DNA of 64,000 nucleotides from Pseudogymnoascus destructans (lineage: Eukaryota; Ascomycota; Leotiomycetes; Thelebolales; Thelebolaceae), in the NCBI RefSeq assembly GCF_001641265.1, contig NW_020167552.1:124001-188000 (forward strand). The letters are read 5' to 3'. Shown one piece after another: positions 32,937-44,102 of this stretch (the stretch's first letter is position 1; every line of letters starts with the position of its first letter). The notes beneath the pieces were generated by a model. It was given only the letters and a program-made list of their open reading frames with translations, did not search any database and was not told the DNA's origin. The translations under genes and the position numbers were made by a program.

Positions 32937-34512
32937 CTATAGTCTGTACTTCGTAGCAGGCTCGACGTTCACAACCTTTCCATCCTCATCATAAGTAATC
33001 TTATCCAAACTCCTGAGCACAGGGTTCCTCGCATCAAAGATGTCCGTCATCTCCTCCAATGTCTTGCCCGCCGTCTCGACAAACAAAAGAAGACAACAAA
33101 CAGCTCGACAATCTGCCAGCCGATGAACACGAGGTAGAGCTTCCAGCCAATGTTCCAATGCCCACCAAGATGCCAAAATTATTGGTCATGGATGCGATAT
33201 TAAGGAAGATATACTTTAGTCCCGCACCTTTCGCGCGCGTCCGGTTTCCCAAACAACCCACAGGGTACATGTAACGGGTGCCGCCGTTACAGTACATGTG
33301 GTATATAAAGCGTGTTACGCGTATTCCGGGCGAGCCGGAATACTGTAGTCTTTTTGGCTCAGTGGGATGTAGCGCGAGCGTAACCGTACATCATTACAGT
33401 ACAAAACCTGTAGTGGCGTCCACCCCCAAGCGAAGGAGATACCGAAAAGGTAAATGAAAACGATACGCCATAAACCAACTCCGGGTTGCTGGAACTCTCG
33501 GCTGTGAGTGCGGTGAGCGCGACGTATGACAGCATAGCTCCGAAGAGGCCATAAAAGAGCATCTTGCGACGACCAAGCTTGTCGAGCAGCGTAGCACCAT
33601 AGATAGCACCACCGAGGGAGAAGAAGGGGTTAATAGCATTGAGAAGTAGCCGCGTAGAGGAGCTTTGGATGCGGGCGGTATTGAGCATGGCCGGTAGGAA
33701 AGAGGTGACAAAGAATGCCATGCAGATAACCATGAGGGTTCTGTACCAGAAGGCGCGCGTGTCAAAAAGCTCGCGGAAGTCCCAGCCGGGATTCTCCACA
33801 CGGTGCAGCGCCATCTGCTCCAGAATCGTCCACTTGAAGGGAGACGAGTGGATGATGGGTGTCATCGTCGCAATGGTACTTGGCGAAGATCGCAGCAGCT
33901 TCTTCCTCACGGTCATGGGTAATCAACCAACTTGGTGACGGGAAAGAAATATACGCAGGCCATGACGACGATGGGCAGGAAGCACTGAACCAATACGGGT
34001 GTACGCCATGCCCAGCTGTTCTTGAGGGTCTGGTTGCAGCCGTAGGTGGTCCATCCAGAAATAGCTACTGTCGGTCAGTATTGATTGCAAATGTAGACAG
34101 CGGGTGGCTCAGATTCGACTTACTGTTTCCAACCCACCAAAAATTGTTGTACATGCCACCCTGAATGCCACGGTATGAAGGATGAGCAACCTCAATGATG
34201 TAGACCGGAGCAGCTGCCTGAGCCAATGCGGTGCCGAAGCCCAGAATGAACCGACCGGCAATAAACATTGGCTGATGGTTTGCTGCCGTCTAAATTCCGG
34301 ACTCAGGAGGATAACCGTGCATCCGATAAAGATAGTAAGCCGCCGGCCCCAGGTGTCAGAAAGAAAACCAGAGAATGGGAGTGCTGCAAGGGAACCGAGA
34401 TTGTAGATAATGAAGATGAGCCCAGTGAATGGACCGGCACCATCGAGGCCGAATGTCTTCTGATACTCGTCCATAGCGTTAAGACTGCCCAGAAGGGATC
34501 CATGATAGCCAT
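32937..34512 (-). pseudogene. MFS sugar transporter, several frameshifts
   Basis: Pieces in different frames add up to a hexose/lactose-permease-type transporter. From the 5' side these are FGLDGAGPFTGLIFIIYNLG; WGRRLTIFIGC; AGRFILGFGTALAQAAAPVY; an intron after WWVGNS (GTAAGT to GACAG); PVLVQCFLPIVVMA; FWYRTLMVICMAFF; GATLLDKLGRRKMLFYG; TRAKGAG; and the C-terminal VETAGKTLEEMTDIFDARNP. The LDKLGRRK loop is a family signature. Frame changes occur near 34310, 33830, 33400 and 33130, and a 97-bp insertion lies at 33297-33393. The N-terminal residues are cut off near the 34584 transposon. Confidence 0.85.
33287..33403. mobile_element. 97-bp insertion with 10-bp target duplication
   Basis: TTACAGTACA occurs at 33287-33296 and 33394-33403 around 97 bp with no counterpart in the transporter family. 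Imperfect inverted GTTACGC blocks lie inside both ends. A 9-11-bp duplication is typical of Mutator-like elements; long duplications also occur with SINEs. Confidence 0.5.
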
Positions 34513-34689
34513 TATAACAGCCTAGTGTAAATTTCAGTGCCTACATTAGCGCTTACACTTAATATCTCAAAAATTAATGGATAACGTACATGTATAGCGA
34601 AAGCGCCAAACAAGCGAAAGCGCCAAAATTATCTACCCTCACGACAAACATTGCGATAAATCTACCACAACATTAGAAATCAATTGAAA

Positions 34690-36640
34690 CTACTCGGAGT
34701 CCTCTTCCTCAGAGGTGTCTATTACAATCTGACACGTGCGCGCATTGTGCCCAGTCTCACCACACTTGCCACAGCGACGGGCACGGGTTTCTTCCCTTGG
34801 CTTCCGACCACGGCTTGCCCTTATTTCCTGCTCTACCTGCTGCACAACATCCCTCTCATCCTGTAGCTCTTGCGCCCCTTGTTGACTAAGTGATCCTCCT
34901 TGCTGTAGTCGTGTTTTCCTAGCTCTCCGGCGCTTGCTTAGTACTTCATTTGCCTGTCGTAGGTTTTGGTTCTCTGCCTTTAGCAGTGCTAATTGATGCA
35001 TTATTTGCGATGCACCCTTTGTAAACTGGTCAACAGCTGCATAGAGAGCTATTTTGATGGCGTGAAATCCGAGTTTTAATAAATGTAGACTGTGACATAG
35101 CTTCAATTGGGTTGTTTGGTGTCTGAGAAACCCAAGGTTGAGCAGTGTAAGGATGCCTCCTTACTCGGGGTAGTTACGGCCGTCACGTGGCGCCATCGAG
35201 ACTCGGGGCCGTTACGGGTCAGTCGCGACTGACAGCCTTAGGCACATAACGTAAGGAAGCCTTAGGCAAACAGGGAGCTAGCTGAGTCGGAGCGGTTTCG
35301 GGTATTTTAAGGGAACAGCCATACAGGGTGACACCTTCATCTTTTTTGTATCCTTCGTAGTAGACCTATAGGATAGAATACAGCATCACCTCCGACTCGC
35401 ACTCCCATATGCACCTACGGAGAGCCGTATTCCCTGTGTCCTTACAAGCAGTACCTGGGCGGGAGCTTGGAGGCGTTGGTGTCCTTAACTTAAGATCAAG
35501 TGTAGATATCACTCTCTCAGGGTCAAATGGAAGAAGCCCTGCCCCTCGGAACCCGCCTCGAATGTTACTTTCCGTCATTGTAGTGTTAAATGCAGCGTGG
35601 AAGGCAGGAAAGAAGTCATCCTTTGTAATATGAGAAATATGAGCCTGCATCATATCTTCAATTTGCCGACCATAGGCCTGCTTTAACGGGCCGAAACAGC
35701 CAACATCAAGTGGCTGGAGTAGATGAGAAGAGTGAGCAGGCATACAAAGCGTAATAATGTTGTGTTCCTTGCAGTACTCCTCAAACTCATCTGAGTGGTG
35801 GCTCTCATGACCATCAAGGACTAACAAGCGATAACCACCAACACTCCGGGCCTTTGTATGCTTCTCAAAGTGCTGAATCCAATCCATGCCTCTCTCGTTT
35901 GTAGTCCAGCCATTTTCAGTAACAGAAATCACCCAATCGCTTGAAAATCCACTATTCTCATACCAAGATGTAAGGTGGTTTTTGCCTGCAACAATGATAA
36001 ATGGTGGTACTGCCCAACCTTGAGAACTAACGCCTTGGATTACTGTAACCCATTCCCGATTACCAGGCTGTACCTTCTTTGCTTTTGCCCGCCCGTCTGA
36101 GCTTGTTACAACCATAGCAGTTGAGATAACGCCCATCATAAACCCAGTCTCATCAAAGTTGTAGATATCTGCTTCATCGATACCATATTTCGCAATTGTG
36201 TTATGCACAAGCTCAAACCAGCCATTAATAACTTCTGGATCTTCGCACTTAGCCCTCTGGTAGTCGTATTTGCGCTGAAAGCGTGTCTGGAGCTCTACAC
36301 GCCGCTTAACAAAGTTTGAAGCCCAACGCGACCCAACGCGTGACGCGTCGCGTGTTGCAAGTAGTCGACTTGCCATATCTTCAACAACAGACAGCCGAGG
36401 AGGAAACCCTTTGGCAGCTAGGTCGAGTATATACTGAACAAGGACGGACTCCTCTAGGTTAGTTAATTTCCGTGAGTTGGCTTGGATATCGCGTCGTGAA
36501 GGTACACCTTCTAGACGACGACCTAGCTTGCGGTGGTCCACAGAATAGATCCTAGCAGCAACTCGAAGGCGTAACTTTGGGTCGCTTTGCATAGCCTGGA
36601 TAGCTAGCACTAATTGGCTTTCATCGTTTTTATGGGGCAT
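34690..36640 (-). pseudogene. pogo/Fot1-type transposase, copy 2, split by LTR
   Basis: The first 399 or so codons match the intact copy at 4337-5992 with single changes (for example W to R near residue 57 and R to H near residue 146). The LTR insertion then breaks the frame, and an 11-base deletion near 35045 shifts it again. The C-terminal knuckle coding remains open at 34690-35106. Confidence 0.9.
35146..35446. mobile_element. Solo LTR, family 4 (301 bp)
   Basis: TGTAAGGATGCC to GTCCTTACA, with a perfect AGCAG duplication (35141-35145, 35447-35451). The empty site is visible in copy 1 near 4807, which proves the insertion. Confidence 0.93.
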
Positions 36641-36769
36641 GTTTTGTTGTTGAGGAATTTAACATTTAGTTGGGGGGTTTGGTCACCGCATCATTTTGGC
36701 GCTTTCGCTTGTTTGGCGCTTTCGCTATACATGTACGTTACAGTATTATCTAGTTAAGTCGATGTAATT

Positions 36770-39314
36770 CAGTGTTGCCCGAGTACCGCTCCGAGTACTA
36801 CTCGGAGGATCCTCGAGTACCGGTATTCGAGTACCGGTACTCGAATACCCGAGTAGTACTCGCATATAAATAGAAATAGAAGTAAAAATTGAAATATATA
36901 TATACTATTCTAACTCTTATTGTCTGTATCGTCGCCGCTGTCTTCGTCGTCGCCTTGTGATAAAACACCCCAATTCCGTAAGCAAAGCAGATATCTAAGT
37001 GTAGAAGGCGGCAACAATCGGTTCCGTTTCTTTGTGATAATATCACCGCCAACACTAAATACTCGTTCTGAGTCTGCTGAGGTAGCTGGAATAGCTAGGT
37101 GATCCTTCGCAATAGAAGCAATCAATGGATATTGGTATTGCTTACTCTGCCAATACTTGAGAATATCTGTATTCCTACCAACTGTTGGCTCCTTCATCCA
37201 TCGCTTCCATTCTGGTTCAATATCGTGGCAGCTTTGTGATACATATAGCTCATCTTCTGAGTCTATATCAATATTTATAGCTTGCTCTGTATCTAGATCC
37301 TCATCCTCAGCTTCAATACTATTAATAACGTTTGCCGCTTGAATATCAGACTCGCGGCCTGAATATCGATAGAAGCAGTCCTGCCACTGTGCTTTTGCCC
37401 TATTCTTCCTAGTTGAGTGCGTGCTGTCTTTCCATATAATATTGAAGACGTTGAAGTTATACTGAGGATCACAAATTGTAGCAATTGTAGAGTGACTCTG
37501 TTGCTGATTTGTAGCTAGAGTATAGTAATCATTAAGCTTCTTTAATGCAATTAAAGAAGCAGTAGCAATTGGGCTCTGTTCTGGTAGCTCACTTCTTATA
37601 TCTTCAAGCTTCTTAATCATTCTCATATACTGCGGAACAGCGTAGTTGAGAGTTGGGTAAGAAGAGCCCTGTAGCTTCTCGGTTGGGCGGACGAAGATAT
37701 GGAATAGCTTCAATAAGTCATGTAACGTAGCCCAATCTATTGCTGTTAAAGCAATATTCCTCATACTAATATCAAGTTGCTGTGATGCACATAAAGCTGT
37801 AATCGGAGCCTGAAGCTTTAAAGCTATATCGATCATTTGATAAGTTGAGCTCCAGCGGACTGGCATATCAAGTGCTAACTGACGGACTTGAATACCTATA
37901 GCTTTACACTGACTCTTCAAGGCATCTTTCCACCCACGGCGGTTCCGAAACACATATATATGACGCCGTAGCTTTGCAAGAACAGTTATAATTTCGTATT
38001 CAGCAGCAGTTGATATTCCAGTTGGTATTCATGCAGCCCCAACCTCAAGCCGGTATGCCTCTACCCTTTCGTCAGGCGTTGCCTTTAAGGAAGCTAAAGC
38101 AGCTTGAACAGCAATGTTGATAATATGCCCAATACAGCGTACGTCTCCTGCTTTTGCTGTAAAAGCCCATGGTTGTTTCAAGGAAGTAGGGGCTATTGAT
38201 TCCAGTCTCTCATACTCTAATAGCATTGTTGTATTCGATGACGCATTATCTCTTGTAACTGTGAAGATAGCAGGCGTGATATTATAATCATCTGTTACAC
38301 TCATCATCTGTTACACTCATCATCTATTCAGCAAGGTATTCACCAGAGTGGATCGGCTCTTGAAGGTGTATAATGTCAAGTGTCGTAGTTCTCATTTGCC
38401 AATTGTCATTTATCCAGTGTACAGTAACTGCTGCGTATTCAGAGTAGTTCCGAGCAGACCAAGTATCAGTTGTTATGGATAGTCGTCCACCATTTATAAC
38501 ATGCTGCTGTAGCTCTACTTGAAGCCGTGCTTTATGATAGCAGAATAGACGATATAGATCCCGTCCGATTGTAGTTCTACCTACTGTTAAAACAGTAGGG
38601 TTTAGATGATGAACTAATTGCCGGAATGAGTGGCTTTCCACAAGGCGTAGCGGTAGGTTATTTGATACCACAAAAGAGAGTATAAGCTCTCTATATTTCG
38701 ACGAGCTTGGTGCGTTATTAGGTGCTTGGCGGGGCTGGAAAAAAGCAGAAGTAGAAGTAGAAGCAGAAGCAGAAGTAGACGGCGTTGACGAGCTTCTAAT
38801 TGATCTCGTATTCTGTATACACAGATGGGTGCATCTTTTTAAGATGCTTCCAAAGATTACTCGTTGTCTGGCTCTTTAGTTACAATCAGTTTGAAGGCAT
38901 TGGTATTGGACTCTAGCAGGTATTGTATCTAATAAAGTACGGTAGAATAGCCCTTTTAAAAAGAGGATTGACGTAGACTCAGGTAATTGAAGTCTTAGAG
39001 GCATATGCGGCATCAGCATCGGAATAAGGGGCAGCAGCTCTAAAGCATCAGACTGATACTCAGCCGGCACCGGCGATAGCGAAGAGTCACTCATTGTAGG
39101 AAGCAATACAGAACGCTCAAGTGGAAGAAAGCTTCAATTATCTATTCTATTCTACGATCTATATTACCCCTCTTTGCCAAGGGCTTGGCAGTACTCGGAG
39201 TACTCGGAGTAGTACTCGGGGACTCACCGAGTACTCAAAAATATCACCTGAGTACAGTAGTACTCGGGTACTCGGCGAGTACTACTCACGGCGAGTACTA
39301 CTCGGGCAACACTG
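36770..39314 (-). mobile_element. hAT element 2, 2545 bp
   Basis: CAGTGTTGCCCGAGTA at both ends in inverted orientation with a perfect ATGTAATT 8-bp duplication (36762-36769, 39315-39322). Dense subterminal GAGTAC/GTACTC repeats occupy about 110 bases at each end, presumably transposase-binding sites. Confidence 0.95.
36910..39106 (-). pseudogene. hAT transposase 2, BED finger to hATC, with stops and shifts
   Basis: The start is near 39094-39106 (MSDSSLSPVP). The BED-type finger (QCLQTDCN, then TSNLWKHLKKMH in another frame) is broken near 38880. RNase H-like coding includes LSITTDTWSARNYSEYAAVT and VTRDNASSNTTMLLEYE. A TGA at about 38030 lies where the frame otherwise continues and fits a C-to-T change. 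The C-terminal hATC dimerisation domain is intact: IPATSADSERVFSVGG and LLPPSTLRYLLCLRNWG. The ending is acidic. It was probably a functional transposase of about 730 residues before decay. Confidence 0.85.
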
Positions 39315-39322
39315 ATGTAATT

Positions 39323-39624
39323 GGTCATGCATAAATATATCGAGTTATCGTAATATCGAGTTAGAAAGTGATCTGAAGTAGACCCGAAGTAGCCCCTTAA
39401 CTAAACCATCCATCCATCTAACGTGCCTTGAACCAAGTCTTGGCCTGTTTGGCCACTAATTGCCTCTCCATGGGCTCTAAAGAGCGCAAACATGATGCTG
39501 GATCCGTGATGCCACTATTTTTAGATTCTGAGAACTCAATCAGAACTTAGAGGGCTTGTATAGCATTCTGTGTAGTGAGCAAAGGACGCTAGGGCTCCTC
39601 ATCATCATCATCTTGAGCATCAGA
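39323..39624. other. Element F interior, unassigned
   Basis: AT-rich sequence without a clear frame, presumably non-coding or RIP-mutated F sequence. Confidence 0.35.
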
Positions 39625-40165
39625 TGTAATGGTGGGTGCACCAGATGTGAGAATCTAGCCACCCAAGGAAGGGATGATTTTACTAAGACAACACACTGTC
39701 TTAGGAAACAGAGCCAAAGAGTTGTAGCTTAGACTATTCCACAACGCAGCAATCAAGTATATGATGTAGTGGAGTGGTTTAGACAAGTTGTAACAAATGT
39801 TGAGTCTGAGAACTCAGGGATAAGTCAGAGGTTAGCACCTCACTGACTTTTCAGAAACAAGAAGTAACAAGATCAATGCTTGGAAGCTTGGAAAAGACGT
39901 GGAATTATGTGATAGTCGATTTACTGTATTGTCTGCTTGCCCTTTCTTAAGGAAAGGGCAATCCTATTTATGCCAAAGGAGTGTAGTTCTCTCATTTTCC
40001 ATGACTTTCCATGACTAACCAGGCTTGGTAAGTGTGTTAGAAATCAAGTGCGACCCACAACTAGCTTGCTAATCATTAATCATGTAGTGAACGTAAGAGA
40101 ATCCCATAGAACCATCTCTTGGGTTCCTAGCCTATAGGAAGTAAAAGGAGGTCCAAGGTCAGAGT
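39625..40165 (-). mobile_element. LTR family 1, truncated
   Basis: It begins TGTAATGG on the plus strand and matches the copy at 15757 for about 540 bases before switching to unrelated sequence at the satellite. Confidence 0.8.
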
Positions 40166-40197
40166 TGTTACGATTACAGCTCACAGCTTGTCACAGC

Positions 40198-40334
40198 TTG
40201 TTACGGTTGTTACGGTTGTTACGGTTGTTACGGTTGTTACGGTTGTTACGGTTGTTACGGTTGTTACGGTTGTTACGGTTGTTACGGTTGTTACGGTTGT
40301 TACGGTTATTATGGTTATTACAGTTGTTATGGGG
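40198..40334. repeat. 9-bp satellite (TTGTTACGG)n
   Basis: About a dozen exact units followed by three or four decayed ones. The sequence lies between two family-1 LTR copies in opposite orientation. The unit resembles the TGTTACGG end of the family-2 LTR. Confidence 0.9.
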
Positions 40335-40360
40335 ATTACGGCTGTATCCTTAGCCACAAG

Positions 40361-41685
40361 TGTCATACTGACATTCGTTGCACTCAGTTTGCTATCAAAC
40401 TCAAGAGCAAACTTAGAAATCTCCTCCTCAAACCTACAAGTCACTATACATATTTTGGCTTGTCACACCAACAACAAGAGCAATACTACTCAACGATTGC
40501 TACAACCCTCTATGATTCATTACACATCATTGCTCCTTAGTTACTGGGCCGATATGACCACATAGCATATCTCTACAACCCTCTATGATTCATTACATGA
40601 CATCCTTAGTTACTGGGCTAATACTACACATGACATATCTCTATCAACTAGAGGCCTAGGAACATGAACGATAGCTCCAAAAGCTTCTACAACCATCTAT
40701 GATTCATTACATGTCATCGCTCCTTAGTTACCCACGATTGGTTAAGTTATGACATAATTTGTCTATAGTGGTACTCTGACCTTGGACCTCCTTTCACTTC
40801 CTATAGGCTAGGAACCTAGGAGATGCTTCTATGGGATTCTCTTACGTCGACTACAGTTACCAAGCCTGGCTAGTCATGGAAAGTCTTGGAAAATGAGAGA
40901 ACTACACTCCTTTAGCATAAATAGGATTGTCCTTTCCTTAAGAAAGGGCAAGCAGACAATACAGTAAATCGACTATCACATACTTCCACGTCTTTTCCAA
41001 GCTTCCAAGCATTGATCTTGTTACTCCTTGTTTCTGAAAAGTCAGTGAGGTACTAACCTCTGACTTATCCCTGAGTTCTCAGACTCAACATTTGTTACAA
41101 CTTGTTGTTACGGCTATAGTAACATGATGTCATGGTTACAGGGCCAGGGCCTAGTAACGTGACGTGTGAGTCACATAACGTGACGTGTGAGTCACAGTGG
41201 GAAGCGGGGTAGGCTGCCATGTGACGGGGCTAATGGATAGTTGCAGAAACTAGTGGATATTGGATAGTTGAGCTATCCACAAACTATCCTGAATATCTAG
41301 CTATCCGCCAACTATCCAGATTACCCATGAGGCACGACGCCACTATATAAGTAGATAGTATTTCCTTAGATAGGAGCTTCGTGCTCAACTCAATACAATA
41401 TTTGTTATATACTAGTAACGTGTTACTTGAAGCCTTTGTGTCTGATCCCCTGCCTCCTCTGATAAGTAAACCTTTACGCAAGAGAACCTCTGTGTCTTCT
41501 ATCATTTAGAAGTCAGCGTTACACTTGTCTAAACCAGTCCACTACATCATACACCTGATTGCTGCGTTGTGGAATAGTCTAAGCTATGACCCTTTGGCTC
41601 TTTTTCCTAAGACAGTGTGTTGTCTTAGTAAAATCATCCCTTCCTTGGGTGCTAGATTCTCACATCTGGTGTACCCACCATTACA
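40361..41685 (+). mobile_element. LTR family 1 with nested family-2 LTR
   Basis: TGTCATACTG to CATTACA; about 900 bp without the nested insertion. Orientation is opposite to the copy at 39625. Confidence 0.85.
41106..41523 (+). mobile_element. Solo LTR, family 2 (418 bp), nested
   Basis: TGTTACGGC to AGCGTTACA with a perfect CTTGT duplication (41101-41105, 41524-41528). A TATATAAG box lies about 170 bases before the end. Confidence 0.92.
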
Positions 41686-41776
41686 CCGAAACCCATCCGA
41701 CTCGGTTAGCGCAGCCAAATGATCACACATGACCTCGCAGCTACCCGGAGTCTGCTCCTTAGAAGGCATCCTTACA
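41686..41776. repeat. LTR family 4, terminal fragment
   Basis: About 90 bases matching the end of the family-4 LTR (CCGACTCGG...GGCATCCTTACA), joined directly to the family-1 LTR without a target duplication. Confidence 0.6.
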
Positions 41777-41849
41777 CATTTAGCGAATCTGCTATAACAA
41801 ATTAATTCATCTAAGCCTTCTTATTCTGCCTCTAAACCCCACCCATTGC

Positions 41850-42620
41850 CCTACATTAACGTGTTGTAAAGCTCAAGGCTTTTTAGCCTTTCTAATAAAC
41901 CAAAGAGGAAGTCGATCTGTTCTAGTAGCATTAACACTAATGGCTACTAATATGCATGCTTTGTCCTTCTTCTGTCCTAGAATTGATCGTGTTATAAAGC
42001 CCTTTGAAGGTCTCATCCTCTAGTAAAGCCCAGTCTCATCTATGTTGTAAATATTATCCTCTAAAAACTCCCCTATAATAGTTTGTATAGCCTTCATTTG
42101 TTCTTCTGTAGTGACACTAATAGATCTAGCTTTGCCGTATAGAGTTCGATATAATATATTATTATGCTGTTGTCGAAACTTTACAATCCATCCGTACTAA
42201 ATTCTAGCGTAGGTAGTCTACGGTATTGTGGTAGCTGATTCTAGTTAATCTTCGCCTTTGATTGTAAGATTTCTATAGTTGTAATACTGCCACGCTCTTC
42301 AATAAGCCTCTACTAGTTGTAAAGAGCAGCTTCTAATTCAGGCTAGGCGATAGCATGGCGATGCTAAGCTTTAAAGCTGTTTGTTTCTAGAGTATTAGGA
42401 GTATCGTCAAGGTCTGAAAATTGAGAGCTAAGGGATTCTGAGACTGTAGATTAGTTAAGTTGATGATTGTATTCTTGAGGAACCACTGTATAGTGGCCTT
42501 TTGTATAGGTTTCGGATGGTGAGATCAATGCTAGGTTCAGAGGGCTTTTCGCTGTTCGAGAGTCATAGAATAGCGCTTTTTCGAAGGCATTTTGAAGGTA
42601 TTCTAAGAGTAGTCTAGTAA
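41850..42620 (-). pseudogene. pogo-type transposase relic of element F
   Basis: Translation across stops shows GEFLEDNIYNIDETGLY followed by a stop and RMRPSKGFITRS, then QKKDKACILVAISVNATRTD and RLPLWFIRKAKKP. This is the DDE_1 region of a Fot/Ant-like transposase. Stops at former Trp and Gln codons fit RIP. Confidence 0.7.
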
Positions 42621-42759
42621 TTAGTTTAAGTCGATAATCGGAAAAAGGGACTCAATATCGTGTGTATCATGATTTGTATGAAAAATGGAAGGATATGAAG
42701 AAAGTTATCGAGTTATCTAGAAATCGACTAATCGTTTATCAACTTAACGAGATACTGTA

Positions 42760-44102
42760 GATTATTCCTAGATAATTAAGTAGGAATTCAACGAAGTATA
42801 AAAAGCTAGAAACATACTTTTAATATATATTATTAAGTTGTTGTTGAGTTATTATCTTCTAAATTTCTTGATTATGAGTGAGAAATTCAGTGTTCGACCC
42901 GCTTGTGTGTCCGACTCCTTTGTGAAATACGTTATAGCTTACATTGCTTCGTGTAAAGCTCCACATATGGTCTACGCCAGCAGTATGCTTCCAAAAGTTT
43001 ATTATCCGGTGCGGGGATTTCTACTACCCTAGCCTCCATATGGGAGACGAGGATGGAAAGAAAGGCGGGGAAGCAATATCTTACTTAGGTTAAAAATAGT
43101 TTCGTCCAAGCTTTATGGACACGAAATTGACACGAGAACATTGCTTCGCCTTGATCGCCCTGCTCACCCCCGCCTCACCCTCGCTTTACGCTTCGGGCGG
43201 CTAGGGACCCAGACCCCGGGGTATGCCTATTTGCACTATTGGGGCCATTAATTTGATTTTATGCAAGCTTCAATATGGTAGAGCGGACGGGATGCCAAAA
43301 AGAGCTCCATTGGTCTTGGAACCACTCACGCGATATAGCAATTCGTTATCAAGTTTCCATCAACAAGGACTTTAAAGTCGTCTCATCCAGCGACAATTTC
43401 CGGTGGAGGCGGCCATGGGTGAGCTGGGTGAGCAAGGACGACTAAGGGTGAGCAAGGGTGAGTACGATGAGCAGGGTGAGGGTGAAGAGCGAAGCTCCCA
43501 TCTCTACATTTCTCGGTCTTCCTTCTAGAACGATTTCCATCTCTTTCCGAATGATGCGTTAGGGAAGTGAGATGACTTTGCTGACTCCAAGATCCCGAAG
43601 CCCATCGGTATTGAAGAGACCTCTTTGCCACAGCCGAAGTGATCCACGTATAAACCGTGACAGTTAAGTTGCGCAGCTAGGCGGAATCTATCTATCAGAT
43701 GCGATTCCTGGGACATTATCGGGGACACTGTTAATAACAAGGGATCGGAACCAGTTGTCGCGACTGTGGAGTATGCCTAGCTTTTTCTCATGCATCGATA
43801 CGGAGTGGTGCACTGTGTTGACATAATATTTCACTAAGATAGCGATGAGACTCTGACAACATAGGATGCAAGACGCGGAAGACGATATCTCACAGTGGAC
43901 AAATCAAGTAAGATCCATTGGGATTTTATCGGGATCTTCTAGCCTCATCACGTCTACATGAGTCAATATCCGTGCGATTAAAGCTATCAACGGCAATGGA
44001 AATTGATTTATTAAGAGATTTGATCTCAATACCCGTTATATCCGTCCGATATCCTTGGATTGACAATTCATACAGTGACTACTCTACAACCTCCCTTATC
44101 AC
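42760..44102. other. Unassigned sequence
   Basis: No gene recognised. GGTGAGCAAGG-like short repeats occur around 43417-43490. A GC-rich patch near 43180-43220 contrasts with AT-rich sides. Confidence 0.35.

Larger units (their letters stand above)
34584..36738 (-). mobile_element. pogo/Fot1-type transposon, copy 2
   Basis: Same termini as the 4231-6090 element, with TA at 34582-34583 and 36739-36740. Apart from the inserted family-4 LTR (35146-35446) and an 11-base deletion near 35045 it differs from copy 1 at only a few positions. The right TA is shared with the left end of element F. Confidence 0.93.
36741..42757 (-). mobile_element. pogo-type element F, RIP-damaged, hosting a hAT and LTRs
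   Basis: Imperfect inverted termini (CAGTATTATCTAGTTAAGTC at left; right end complement CAGTATCTCGTTAAGTTGAT) are flanked by TA at 36739-36740 and 42758-42759. The interior consists of hAT element 2, inverted family-1 LTRs and a relic transposase at the right. Confidence 0.65.

Noticed and set aside
33300..33400. tRNA or SINE because of GGCTCAGTGGG resembling a pol III A box
   Set aside because: No matching B box at the right distance and no cloverleaf can be drawn.
10850..35446. Family-4 repeats as MITEs
   Set aside because: They have only short terminal matches, but TG...CA ends and 5-bp target duplications, which fit solo LTRs better.
40165..40565. Valine/threonine-repeat open frames across the TTGTTACGG array on both strands
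   Set aside because: They are a by-product of a 9-bp tandem repeat with no flanking coding evidence.
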